Source of the DNA: DASRAA01 sp036512955
GTDB lineage: Bacteria; Acidobacteriota; Terriglobia; Terriglobales; Acidobacteriaceae
Direction of reading: 5' to 3'
DNA length: 42,204 nt
Assembly: GCA_036512955.1 (NCBI GenBank)
Contig: DATBZX010000102.1
Location: 1 to 42,204, forward strand
Made by a program: the position numbers and the translations under genes
Shown: positions 26,971-35,109 of the stretch, piece after piece
How positions within the stretch are numbered: position 1 is the stretch's first letter
Layout of the letters: each line of letters begins with the position of its first letter
The notes under the pieces: generated by a model
Databases searched by the model: none
Told to the model about the DNA's origin: nothing
Seen by the model: only the letters and a program-made list of their open reading frames with translations

Positions 26971-27879
26971 CTACTCCGGCCGAGTCCCAATCACCGCCAT
27001 CATCCTGCCGGTCTTGCCGAACTCCGCACGATGCGAGAAGAAGCGTCTCGTGTCGCACGCCGTGCATCCTTCGATGATGGAGATGTGTTCGGGCTGGACC
27101 CCAGCAGCTTCGAGCTGTCTCTGGTTCGCCGCCACCAGATCGAGATGAGTCTCCGGCCCCAAATCACCATGTCCGGGAGCGCGCTGATTTAGAAATAGCA
27201 TTGGATACCTGATGTGAATCGCATTGGAGTCGAACACTTCTTCGAACAGCTCATCGGCATAAGTGAATTGCGATTCGAATTCGGTCCGCACTTCGTCTCC
27301 GACGGCATAGCAGCATTTGCGGACGCACGGCCCAATCGCCGCCCGCAGGTCGCTGGTCGTGCTGCCGAACTGGCGGCGCATCTCGCCCACACCTTTCTCG
27401 ACCACGCGAGCAACGGTTCCACGCCAGCCCGCGTGAAACGCCCCCACTACGCGGCATTTCACATCGGCCACCAGCACCGGAACGCAGTCGGCAGTCTTGA
27501 TCGCCAGCAAAAGGCCGGGAGTGTTGGTGATCATGCCGTCGCCCGCCAACACCTGTGTTGAGACTGCACTAACGCGGTGGATGATGGCGGAGTGAATCTG
27601 CCTGACCTGGACCAATGGCCACAAGCTGCCGTCTTCGTTAACCGCGTCCAGCGCTTTCAGATACAGCGTGCGATTTCGCTCGACGTTGGCGTGGGTATCA
27701 TCGTGCGTTTGCCCGAGGTTGAGCGTCTTGCCGCCGTAGCAAGTCGAGACGCCACCCTGGCGTGTGCTGAAGCCGTGGACCAGCCAGGGAATCTCGGCCA
27801 GCGAGTCGGCGCGAAGAACTTCGATGGTCTTGACAGTGGGTTTGCTGTTCTTACGAGTTTGCTTGGCGGCAGGCGGCAC
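26971..27879 (-). CDS. pgeF: peptidoglycan editing factor (YfiH/laccase-domain protein)
   Basis: 302 residues. Motifs in order: GFSTRQGGVSTCYGGKTLNLG, VRQIHSA (metal His), IKTADCVPVLVAD (Cys), VGAFHAGWRGTVARVV (His) and IGPCVRKCCYAVGDEV. PgeF removes wrongly incorporated L-serine-type residues from muropeptide precursors; the family was earlier called polyphenol oxidase or laccase-like. It starts at GTG 27879. An N-terminal basic leader of about 15 residues precedes the domain. It is divergent from thiE with only 29 bp between the start codons, so the promoters overlap. Confidence 0.92.
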   Translation of the reverse strand: MPPAAKQTRKNSKPTVKTIEVLRADSLAEIPWLVHGFSTRQGGVSTCYGGKTLNLGQTHDDTHANVERNRTLYLKALDAVNEDGSLWPLVQVRQIHSAIIHRVSAVSTQVLAGDGMITNTPGLLLAIKTADCVPVLVADVKCRVVGAFHAGWRGTVARVVEKGVGEMRRQFGSTTSDLRAAIGPCVRKCCYAVGDEVRTEFESQFTYADELFEEVFDSNAIHIRYPMLFLNQRAPGHGDLGPETHLDLVAANQRQLEAAGVQPEHISIIEGCTACDTRRFFSHRAEFGKTGRMMAVIGTRPE

Positions 27880-27893
27880 ACCCTGATTCTAGC

Positions 27894-27899
27894 TACAAT
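27894..27899 (+). promoter_or_regulatory. -10 box of thiE
   Basis: TACAAT at 27894-27899, 9 nt before ATG 27909, gives a predicted leader of about 2-4 nt. No ribosome binding site. Identical spacing is seen at the Trm112-like gene. Confidence 0.45.
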
Positions 27900-27908
27900 C
27901 GACTCGCA

Positions 27909-28571
27909 ATGCTGCTCTACTACATCACCGATCGCACGGGATTCGCGGGCACCGACGCTGAACAACGCGCCGCGTTGATCCGCCGCATCGCCGACGCCGC
28001 ACGCGCCGGGGTCGATTGCATCCAACTGCGCGAAAAAGATCTGATTGCCGCTAAACTGGAACTCCTCGCGCGGGAGGCGCTGCGCGTCGTGCGCGACAAT
28101 TCGGCGACGACGAAGCTACTGATCAACACCCGCGCTGACATCGCGCTCGAAGTTGGCGCCGATGGCGTTCACCTGCCCGCGGACTCACCGCCCCCTTCTG
28201 AGGTCCGCGACAACTGGTTGCGCCACACGAATTGCGAGCCGCTCGTCGGCGTCTCGGCTCACACCATCGGCGATGTTGAACACGCCGAGTCGGACGGTGC
28301 AGACTTCGCCGTCTTCGCTCCTGTATTTGAAAAGGTAGCGGCCGGGACAAAGGGAATTGGGCTGAACGTACTGCGCGAAGCATGCGCTGGGGCGCGCATC
28401 CCGGTTCTTGCGCTGGGCGGCGTCAACCTGGCCAACGCACGCGCGTGTCTCGACGCAGGAGCTGCTGGAATCGCCGGCATCCGGCTGTTTCAGCACGGCG
28501 ACGTGGCGGAGACGGTGCATCAGTTGCGCGAAGTGGCAACATCCAGCAGAGCCAACAGACACGTGACCTAG
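27909..28571 (+). CDS. thiE: thiamine-phosphate synthase (ThiE/TenI family)
   Basis: 220 residues, TIM barrel. LYYITDRTGF, CIQLREKDL, KLLINTRADIALEVGADGVHL, VGVSAHT, FAPVFEK and VLALGGVN match the ThiE/TenI signature. ThiE joins the pyrimidine and thiazole halves of thiamine; TenI is the aromatizing relative. No other thi gene is adjacent, so ThiE versus TenI cannot be settled by context. The presence of QLREKD and the GIGL loop favours ThiE. The stop overlaps the convergent neighbour's stop (CTAG at 28568-28571). Confidence 0.88.
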   Translation: MLLYYITDRTGFAGTDAEQRAALIRRIADAARAGVDCIQLREKDLIAAKLELLAREALRVVRDNSATTKLLINTRADIALEVGADGVHLPADSPPPSEVRDNWLRHTNCEPLVGVSAHTIGDVEHAESDGADFAVFAPVFEKVAAGTKGIGLNVLREACAGARIPVLALGGVNLANARACLDAGAAGIAGIRLFQHGDVAETVHQLREVATSSRANRHVT

Positions 28572-28918
28572 TTCGTGACTTCGCTGGCGATTTTGCGCAG
28601 AACCACGTTCACGAGCGATAGCAGGATGGCTCCCAGGAATGCCGCCAGGAATCCGCTGACCATGAACTCCGGCGCCAGGAAATGGGACGCAACCATCAAC
28701 ATGAACGCATTCACCACCCACCAGAACACGCCGAGGGTCAGCAGTGTGAGCGGTAACGTAATCAGCTTCAGCAGAAAGCCCAGCGTGGCATTAATCAAGC
28801 CAATCACGACCGCCGCGATCAGCGCTGCCTTGAATCCTTCGAGGTGAAACCCGGGCACGAGGTACGACACAATCAGCAATGCAATCGCGCTCAGCAACCA
28901 GTTCAACAGTAGACGCAT
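28568..28918 (-). CDS. 4-TM membrane protein of the phage-holin-like (PF04020) family
   Basis: 116 residues, four helices. The pattern MRLLLNWLLSAIALLIVSYL, VPGFHLEGFKAALIAAVVIG, LINATLGFLLKLITLPLTLL and a conserved FWWVVNAFML segment match the family also called mycobacterial 4-TM holin-like. It is a chromosomal membrane protein; nothing here links it to phage. ATG 28918 is supported by GAGAGGA about 6 nt upstream; the ATG 15 nt earlier lacks this. The stop codon overlaps that of thiE. Confidence 0.88.
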   Translation of the reverse strand: MRLLLNWLLSAIALLIVSYLVPGFHLEGFKAALIAAVVIGLINATLGFLLKLITLPLTLLTLGVFWWVVNAFMLMVASHFLAPEFMVSGFLAAFLGAILLSLVNVVLRKIASEVTN

Positions 28919-29050
28919 CGATATCCTCTCCACTCAAGGGTGACTTTGAAATGCCGCTTCATGATACCTGATAGACCGCGACGATCACCACGAACGGCCA
29001 ACGCGATTTGAACATTACTGTCCATTCGACGTATAAACCTAAGGCGACCT

Positions 29051-31102
29051 ATGAAACCCTCCCTGTGCGTTCTACCCATCCTGCTGAACATCGTCTTCGC
29101 CACTAGCCTGGTTGCGCAACAAGGCCAGTCTCCCCTCCCTGCCCTGCCGCCCGACATCCCGAAAGATGCAACCATCTGGATGCTGCTGATGGACAAGACT
29201 CCTGCGGGACAGGATGCGGTGTGGACCACGCCCGATGGCGCTGTGCACGAGTTCTTCCAGTTCAACGATCGAGGGCGCGGGCCAAAGACGTACTCCACCT
29301 ACCGTCTCGACAGCCGCGGCATCGTTATCTTCGAAGAGACCAGCGGCGTTGACTACATGAAGAACTCAGTCAGCGAAAACTTTAGCGTGAAAGACAGCAC
29401 CGCAAGTTGGAAGAGCCAGGTGGAGGACGGGCACGAAGCCAATCCCGCCGGACGCTTCTTCGTCGGTCTCGACGCCGGTCCGGCCAGCACATTCCTGCTG
29501 GCCCAGGGCCTAATGAAGAACGGCGGCAAATTGTCGCTGCTACCCGGAGGGGAAGCCAGCCTGCGTGAACTGAAGACCGTACCGGTTGAGGCGAACGGCA
29601 AGAAAGTAAACGCAACCCTCTACCAGGTCGAAGGCCTCGACTTCAGCCCAACCTACCTTTGGTGCGACGAGCAACGCAATGCGCTTGCCGTGGTGCAAGG
29701 TTGGTCGGGCCTGATACGAGTCGGCTTCGAGAGCACATTCGCGACCCTCTATAAGACACAGGATGAAATCCAGTCGGCGCGCTCGGCGGACCTGGCGAAG
29801 CACCTGATCCACCATCCCGCCGGTGATCTCGTCATCAAGAACGTCACGATTTTTGATTCCGCGACTGCGAAAACCGTCCCCGCTCAGCGCGTGACGGTGC
29901 GTGGCGAGCGCATCGTCAGCGTCGAAGCCGAAAGTGGGCAGCCGACGGCATCCGACACGCAAGTCATCGAAGGCTCGGGCAAGATGCTCCTTCCCGGCCT
30001 GTGGGACATGCACCAGCACCTCTATCCCGACAACGCTCTCCTCGACATCGCCGCTGGAATCACGACGGCGCGCGATCTCGCTAACTCCATCGACGAGTTG
30101 GGCAGACTCAAGAAACACATCGAGCAGGGAGAGCAGGTAGGCCCGCGCATCTTGCTCGCCGGATTTATCGACGGTCCCGGCCCCTTCGAAGGACCGATAA
30201 AAGTCCTCGCCGCCACTCCGGAAGAGGCGCGGCAGCGCGTCGATGACTATGCCAAGCTCGGTTACGTGCAGATCAAAATCTACAGCTCGGTGAAGCCCGA
30301 GCTCGTGCCTGTCATCATCGAAGAAGCGCACAAACTCGGGCTCCGCGTCAGCGGACACGTGCCCTCGGGCATGACCGCCGACCAGTTCGTGCGTGATGGC
30401 GCCGACGAAATCCAGCACATGAATTTCGTCTTCCTCAACTTCATGCCCGACGTCAAGGAAACGCGCACTCCGGCGCGCTTCATCGAGCCGGGCAAGCGCG
30501 CCGCCGCACTGGATTTGAATTCGCCGCAAGTGAACCAATTCATCGCCCTGCTGAAGGAGCACCACACCGTCATCGATCCCACCATGACGATCTGGGAGGC
30601 GACCTACACGGATCGTCCGGGAAAGATCGCGCGGCAGGACGCGTTCATCTACGATCGCCTGCCGCTGCAGGCACAACGTGGCTCGAAGACTGCGGGCGAG
30701 GCGCTGCCCACACCTGATACCGCCACCGATCAGATCTATCGCGCGTCCTACGCGAACTTTGTGCGCATGGTGAAGAAGCTCTATGACAATGGCATCACCG
30801 TCGTTGCCGGAACCGATTTAAACAATGGATATGCTCTGCACCGCGAACTGGAGATATACAATCAGGCGGGAATTCCGGCGCCCGAGGTGCTGCGCATGGC
30901 TACGCTCACCGCTGCACAGATCATGAAGCGCAACGCCGATCTCGGCTCCATCGCCACCGGCAAACTGGCGGACATGATTCTGGTGACCGGCGATCCCACA
31001 ACCAACATCAGCGACATTCGCAAAATTGAAACGGTCATCAAGGGCGGAGCCGTGATGTATCCCGCCGAGTTGTATCCGGCTATGGGAGTCAGCGCGCACT
31101 AG
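29051..31102 (+). CDS. exported amidohydrolase-family enzyme with extra N-terminal domain
   Basis: 683 residues. Signal peptide at 1 to about 22 (MKPSLCVLPILLNIVFATSL). An N-terminal beta-rich domain of about 250 residues is unlike the usual family. The C-terminal half is an amidohydrolase barrel: LLPGLWDMHQHLY (His-x-His metal site), VQIKIYSS (lysine that may be carbamylated), LRVSGHVPSG (His), DEIQHMNF (His) and VVAGTDLN (Asp). It ends with LGSIATGKLADMILVTGDP, the usual strand pair. Probably a periplasmic peptidase, prolidase or lactonase-like enzyme. The substrate is unknown. Monocistronic. Confidence 0.9.
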   Translation: MKPSLCVLPILLNIVFATSLVAQQGQSPLPALPPDIPKDATIWMLLMDKTPAGQDAVWTTPDGAVHEFFQFNDRGRGPKTYSTYRLDSRGIVIFEETSGVDYMKNSVSENFSVKDSTASWKSQVEDGHEANPAGRFFVGLDAGPASTFLLAQGLMKNGGKLSLLPGGEASLRELKTVPVEANGKKVNATLYQVEGLDFSPTYLWCDEQRNALAVVQGWSGLIRVGFESTFATLYKTQDEIQSARSADLAKHLIHHPAGDLVIKNVTIFDSATAKTVPAQRVTVRGERIVSVEAESGQPTASDTQVIEGSGKMLLPGLWDMHQHLYPDNALLDIAAGITTARDLANSIDELGRLKKHIEQGEQVGPRILLAGFIDGPGPFEGPIKVLAATPEEARQRVDDYAKLGYVQIKIYSSVKPELVPVIIEEAHKLGLRVSGHVPSGMTADQFVRDGADEIQHMNFVFLNFMPDVKETRTPARFIEPGKRAAALDLNSPQVNQFIALLKEHHTVIDPTMTIWEATYTDRPGKIARQDAFIYDRLPLQAQRGSKTAGEALPTPDTATDQIYRASYANFVRMVKKLYDNGITVVAGTDLNNGYALHRELEIYNQAGIPAPEVLRMATLTAAQIMKRNADLGSIATGKLADMILVTGDPTTNISDIRKIETVIKGGAVMYPAELYPAMGVSAH

Positions 31103-31147
31103 CCGGCGGCACATCATCTGGGATAATGCTGGAAGAGGACAGCCTTC

Positions 31148-31537
31148 ATGCCCGACGCCATCGGCCAGTTCGCCAATGCCAAGTACTTCAGTTTGGAGAC
31201 CTTTCGTAAAACCGGCATAGGCGTGCGCACACCGGTGTGGTTCGCCGAAGATCCGACGCAGAGGCCACGCACTGTCTTTTACGTGTACACGCTACCCGAC
31301 TCCGGCAAGTCCAAGCGCATTCGCAATAATCCCAAAGTGCGCATCGCGCCGTGCAACATGCGTGGCGCCCTGCGCGGAGCATGGGTTGACGCTCGTGCCC
31401 GCATCTGCAACGGTGACGAGGTCGCCAAGGGCCAGTCGTTGCTGAACCAGAAGTACGGTCTCCCCAAACGACTCGGCGATTTCTTCAGCCGTCTGCGCGG
31501 CCGCACCCAAATCGTGTTGGCCATCGAGATCACATGA
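31148..31537 (+). CDS. PPOX-class (flavin/F420-type split barrel) oxidoreductase
   Basis: 129 residues. The compact FMN/F420-binding split barrel pattern is seen: KYFSLETFRKTGIGVRTPVW, TVFYVYTLPDSGKSKRIRNN, KVRIAPCNMRGALRG, LNQKYGLPKRL. This resembles the Rv2061-like PPOX family that uses F420 or FMN. Which cofactor it uses cannot be told from sequence. GAGGAC lies upstream of ATG 31148 and a GATAAT-like -10 at about 31121. A bidirectional terminator follows. Confidence 0.85.
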   Translation: MPDAIGQFANAKYFSLETFRKTGIGVRTPVWFAEDPTQRPRTVFYVYTLPDSGKSKRIRNNPKVRIAPCNMRGALRGAWVDARARICNGDEVAKGQSLLNQKYGLPKRLGDFFSRLRGRTQIVLAIEIT

Positions 31538-31571
31538 TCGCGCATCTCTGACTGCGATTCGCGCCGGCGCG

Positions 31572-31605
31572 AAAAGGCCATCAGCACCTCTGCCGATGGC
31601 CTTTA
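31572..31605. terminator. bidirectional terminator
   Basis: AAAGGCCATC (31573-31582) and GATGGCCTTT (31595-31604) form a 10-bp stem. Short A- and T-runs flank both sides. It lies between the convergent PPOX and GDSL genes and can serve both. Confidence 0.7.
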
Positions 31606-31628
31606 CAATTGCTGCTATCTCTCCCTGG

Positions 31629-32537
31629 TTACGCCGACAGCTTGCGCCGCAGCGCTCCGGCGAGTCCAACCAGTCCCGTACCCAACATAAGGAACGTCGA
31701 GGGTTCGGGCGATACTGCATTCTCGAACTGGCCACCCAGAAACGCGTCGGCGGCTGTGGTCGGGTGGAAGCCATCCCAGAAAAGGTACTGGTTTGGATTC
31801 AAGCAAACAGTGACGCCGTCGAAACAAGGTGAGCTCACATTGGTAAAGCCGTAGGCGCCAGGGTTGTTAACGACCTGGTGCATGAACCCGAAGGTGTCAA
31901 AGTAGATGACGCCGTTCGGAAGCAGGGTAGTGAGCTCGTGGTTGAAATACAGACTGAGGGCGGTGGCGCCCGTGTTGCCGTAGTAGTCCGGCGTCAGACC
32001 GAGGTCGGGCATACCGGGCACCAGGATGTGCTGCGCCCCCGCGCCCTGCAGCGCGCCCACGATGGACAGCAGGTTGGCAACCGCGGCGTCCGCGGTTGTG
32101 GTTGTGAAACCATTCGTCAGAAAATCGTTGGGGCCTCCCCACACCATAAACAGCGAGGAGGATGCAATCGGAGTGATCGTGCTCCACGACATGCCTACTT
32201 GAGGTCCCATCCCCGGGAAGCCATGCAGGCCGAAAGAGGTCTGAGTTCCGCCATCGGAGTAGTTGCCTAAGCCAGTCGTCGCCCCGATCCAGGCGAAGCC
32301 GAGCAGCGGCGAGTTCAAGCCCTGGGCCAGATACTCAACTGCAACCGGCCCATTCGAATTGCGGCCTTGCCAGTAGGGGGGCGGCGGATATCCGCTGACG
32401 CCATAAAGGTTGCCATTGTCCGACAGACTGTCTCCGTAGACTACGACGGCCGTATATGCGCCTGCGCTGGCGATAGTGGTTAACGCAAGAAGAATGACCG
32501 TCAACATGGTGAAGTAAGCGAATTTATGATGGTGCAT
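31629..32537 (-). CDS. GDSL/SGNH-family lipase-like protein with PEP-CTERM sorting signal
   Basis: 302 residues. Signal peptide (to about residue 26, ending ASAGA). Block I VVYGDSLSDNGN carries the serine nucleophile, VWGGPNDF the block III Asn, and FWDGFHPT the Asp-x-x-His. The C-terminus VSPEPSTFLMLGTGLVGLAG with RRK after it is a PEP-CTERM motif: Pro-Glu-Pro, hydrophobic helix, basic end. That motif marks the protein for exosortase-type processing and surface delivery. AGGAGA ahead of ATG 32537 fixes the start. No exosortase gene is in the window. Confidence 0.92.
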   Translation of the reverse strand: MHHHKFAYFTMLTVILLALTTIASAGAYTAVVVYGDSLSDNGNLYGVSGYPPPPYWQGRNSNGPVAVEYLAQGLNSPLLGFAWIGATTGLGNYSDGGTQTSFGLHGFPGMGPQVGMSWSTITPIASSSLFMVWGGPNDFLTNGFTTTTADAAVANLLSIVGALQGAGAQHILVPGMPDLGLTPDYYGNTGATALSLYFNHELTTLLPNGVIYFDTFGFMHQVVNNPGAYGFTNVSSPCFDGVTVCLNPNQYLFWDGFHPTTAADAFLGGQFENAVSPEPSTFLMLGTGLVGLAGALRRKLSA

Positions 32538-32646
32538 GATGATCTCCTGAACTACGGCAGTTAAGGGGACGGAGCCGGCGGTTGATAGTCGGCGGGGCGA
32601 CAACCGGCTTGCGGTGAGGAAGTACGTGGGCCCAGTCCGTTAAAAA

Positions 32647-33146
32647 CTAGCGTAAAGAACCAACGTCCGTCGGTTCCCTGTTTTGCCCGAACTCGACCAG
32701 CTGCTCGGGGTAACGAAGAAAGTATAGCAGCCGAGAATTTCTAAACGGTCTGCAGTGAAGAATCCGCGCTAGTTCAGGACGGGGACATGCGGCGTGCGCT
32801 CGAAAGAACCCAAGCGCCATCTGAACGAACTGATTCGCAGCGTCGAAGAAGATCGGCCCATGCCCGCCGTTCGGCACTACCCATAATGCAGAGCGCGGAA
32901 TGGCACGATACATGTCGACCGCCATCTCTAGCGGATAGAGCGGGTCGCGATCACCATACACGATGAGCGTGCGCGCTCGAACTGCTTACAAATCTGCTGG
33001 AGTGAAGTTCATATCGTCGTAACTGTCCTTCATGTGTGTGCCCACTCCCACAATGCGACGATCTGCTCGTCACCCAGCTTGTGACGGCGACGCATCTTCT
33101 CCCACTCTGCCGCCGGCTGATTTTCTGCTGTCGGCACCGCAGCCAT
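32647..33146 (-). pseudogene. decayed alpha/beta hydrolase
   Basis: Pieces of one alpha/beta hydrolase are spread over more than one frame. From 33146 down: AAEWEKMRRRHKLGDEQIVA, then a frameshift near 33033, then MKDSYDDMNFTPADL, an in-frame TAA at 32986-32988, and then in the same frame VRARTLIVYGDRDPLYPLEM and WVVPNGGHGPIFFD. The last part holds the acidic and histidine residues of the usual catalytic triad (GDRDP, GGHGP). The N-terminal half with the nucleophile elbow is missing. Beyond the hydrolase end, near 32800, the frame runs on as unconserved tail to 32647. Confidence 0.82.
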
Positions 33147-33234
33147 GATTCGGCCTCATAGCTTGCAGTACAGAAAATACTAGCCGACCTGCAGTCTCGT
33201 GCGTGTCATCGCAATGTAAAATCCAGCGAGACCC

Positions 33235-33240
33235 TACAAT
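33235..33240 (+). promoter_or_regulatory. -10 box before the ECF sigma gene
   Basis: TACAAT at 33235-33240; predicted start near 33247. No clear -35 box. The palindromic operator lies 20 nt downstream, inside the expected leader. Confidence 0.4.
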
Positions 33241-33260
33241 ATTCGCACCCCCTCATTCGT

Positions 33261-33272
33261 CTACATCTGTAG
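33261..33272. promoter_or_regulatory. BlaI/MecI-type operator palindrome
   Basis: CTACATCTGTAG, with core TACA-NN-TGTA, is the recognition form of BlaI/MecI-family repressors. It abuts ATG 33273, so a bound repressor would block both transcription and translation start of the sigma factor. No BlaI gene is seen in the window. Confidence 0.45.
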
Positions 33273-33854
33273 ATGAAGCACGCGGCGAGCCTGGATCTGA
33301 TGAGCCTCAAACAGGACCGGCGGATCACCGAAGCGGTCAAGCAGGAGCAGTCCCGGTTGCGCAACTTCATCCGGCGGCGGGTGCCTGACCCGCGCGATGC
33401 GGAAGACATTCTGCAGGACGTCCTCTACGCGCTGGTCGAGGCCAATCGACTGCTGATGCCCATCGACCACCTGACCGGCTGGCTGTATCGCGTGGCGCGC
33501 AACCGCATCATCGACCTCTTCCGCAAGAAGAAGCCGGAGAGCTTGAACGATGCGGTCGTAGCCGGGGAGGAAGAGTCGCTGACGCTGGAAGACTTGCTGC
33601 CCTCGCCCGATGCTGGGCCGGATGCGCTGTACGTCCGCAGTGTACTGATCGAGGAGTTGGAGGATGCGCTCGACGAGTTGCCCGAGGAACAGCGTGAGGT
33701 GTTCGTGGGACACGAGATCGAGGGTCGCAGCTTCCAGGAGATGTCCGCCGCAAGCGGAGTGAGCGTGAACACGTTGCTGTCGCGCAAACGCTATGCGGTA
33801 CTGCATCTACGCGACAGATTACAGAGCATTTACGACGAACTGACGAAAGCATGA
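33273..33854 (+). CDS. ECF-type RNA polymerase sigma factor
   Basis: 193 residues. Sigma region 2: FIRRRVPDPRDAEDILQDVL and ALVEANRLLMPIDHLTGWLYRVARNRIIDLFRKKK (shown in overlapping parts: LTGWLYRVARNRIIDLFR). Region 4: LDELPEEQREVFVGHEIEG with helix-turn-helix SFQEMSAASGVSVNTLLSRK. It should direct an alternative regulon. The start could be 33273 or 33300; the operator ends exactly at 33272. The next gene, 9 nt after the stop, is a small membrane protein likely co-transcribed. There is no zinc-finger anti-sigma gene alongside. Confidence 0.93.
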   Translation: MKHAASLDLMSLKQDRRITEAVKQEQSRLRNFIRRRVPDPRDAEDILQDVLYALVEANRLLMPIDHLTGWLYRVARNRIIDLFRKKKPESLNDAVVAGEEESLTLEDLLPSPDAGPDALYVRSVLIEELEDALDELPEEQREVFVGHEIEGRSFQEMSAASGVSVNTLLSRKRYAVLHLRDRLQSIYDELTKA

Positions 33855-33863
33855 GGTACCAAG

Positions 33864-34220
33864 ATGAAGAGGAAAGCGAGATTGTTTTTCATTGCTCCGG
33901 CGGCGATTGTGGGGATCACGCTGTTCATGGGCATCGGCGGCTGGATTGTGATGCACCTGTGGAACTGGCTGCTGCCCGGGATCTTCGGCTGGCGCATGAT
34001 CACCTTTTGGCAGGCGCTGGGCATGCTGGTGCTGTGCCGCATCCTGTTCGGCAACCATAGCTGGCGCGGCGGTCCGCGTTCCAGTATGCGAGAGCGCATG
34101 CGCGAACGCATGGGCGCACGCTGGCCAGAGATGACGCCCGAGCAGCGCGAGAAAATGCGGCAACGTTGGGCCACGGTATGCGGGTTCGAGCCACCCGCGA
34201 ACGAGAACACGGAGTCATGA
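33864..34220 (+). CDS. small membrane protein co-transcribed with the ECF sigma factor
   Basis: 118 residues. Two hydrophobic helices (about residues 8-31 and 37-62), then an Arg-rich cytoplasmic or periplasmic tail RMRERMGARWPEMTPEQREK that resembles the LTxxQ-like helical repeats of Spy/CpxP proteins. The gene starts 9 nt after the sigma stop, with GAGG upstream. Its position suggests it controls the sigma factor or responds to envelope stress. It has no ZAS motif (Hx3Cx2C), so it is not a classic anti-sigma factor. Confidence 0.75.
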   Translation: MKRKARLFFIAPAAIVGITLFMGIGGWIVMHLWNWLLPGIFGWRMITFWQALGMLVLCRILFGNHSWRGGPRSSMRERMRERMGARWPEMTPEQREKMRQRWATVCGFEPPANENTES

Positions 34221-34334
34221 GCAAAGCCCCGCTCGCGCAAAACAAGAAAAGAAGCTTGATTGGGGCATCCGCATAAGGTGTAACGATGTAGGCTCGCGCT
34301 TCGTATTACCAAGTGAGGAAGCGAGGAACTTGCC

Positions 34335-35033
34335 ATGCACCCAACCGACAAAGCTGCACGCATCGCGGGGGCGGTATATCTATCCATGGTGGTCACCGGC
34401 CCCTTCAGCCTCATGTACGTTCCCGGCAAGCTGATCGTGACGGGGAACGCCACCGCGACCGCCAGCAACTTCCTGGCTCACGAGACTCTGTTCCGTTTCG
34501 GCATCGTCGCTGACATGATCGGTACGGTCATTTTTATCTGCGTGGGCATCGCTCTCTACCGACTGCTTAGCGCCGTGAACAGGACGCAAGCTTGGCTGAT
34601 GGTGGCCTTCGTTCTGGTCTCGGCCGCCGTCGGGTTCATGAATGTGCTGAATGACATCGCAGCGTTCACCCTCTTCCGCGGCGGCGATTTCCTCGCAGTA
34701 TTCCAGAAGCCCCAACTGGATTCCCTGGGCATGCTGTTCCTCCGCCTGCATCACCAGGGACTCGTGATCGACGAGCTCTTTTGGGGTTTGTGGCTTTTGC
34801 CCTTCGGCATCCTCGTATATCAGTCGCGTTTCCTTCCCCGCATCCTGGGCGTTTGGCTGATCGTCAACTGCTTCGCCTACGTGGTTATCAGCCTCACGGG
34901 CATATTCTCGCCGGAACACTACAGCACGGTCTTTTACGTGTCCCAACCAGCCCTCTTCGGAGAGATCGCGATCATGCTGTGGCTCTTGATCAAGGGCGCC
35001 AAGATGGAACGGTTGCCAGTACCCGCTGCATGA
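34335..35033 (+). CDS. DUF4386 membrane protein
   Basis: 232 residues, six predicted helices. KAARIAGAVYLSMVVTGPFS, then FRFGIVADMIGTVIFICVGI, LFLRLHHQGLVIDELFWGLW and LPFGILVYQSRFLPRILGVW are typical of DUF4386. Function is not established for the family. The start at 34335 follows GAGGAACTT. A sequence GGCATCCGCATAAGGTGTAACG at about 34264-34285 could be part of an ECF-type promoter, but the consensus is unverified. Confidence 0.85.
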   Translation: MHPTDKAARIAGAVYLSMVVTGPFSLMYVPGKLIVTGNATATASNFLAHETLFRFGIVADMIGTVIFICVGIALYRLLSAVNRTQAWLMVAFVLVSAAVGFMNVLNDIAAFTLFRGGDFLAVFQKPQLDSLGMLFLRLHHQGLVIDELFWGLWLLPFGILVYQSRFLPRILGVWLIVNCFAYVVISLTGIFSPEHYSTVFYVSQPALFGEIAIMLWLLIKGAKMERLPVPAA

Positions 35034-35109
35034 GGAATCGACGACCCGAGTTCCCACTCAGGCAAAGGAAGCTTGCGTGGAGCACCCGGCGATCTTTGAG
35101 AGGTGGACG

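Noticed and set aside
28568..28918. Phage origin for the holin-like gene
   Set aside because: The family is widespread on bacterial chromosomes. No phage structural, lysis or integrase gene is nearby.
29540..30676. A 378-residue minus-strand frame under the amidohydrolase
   Set aside because: It is antisense to a clear amidohydrolase gene with conserved metal motifs. The composition is not protein-like.
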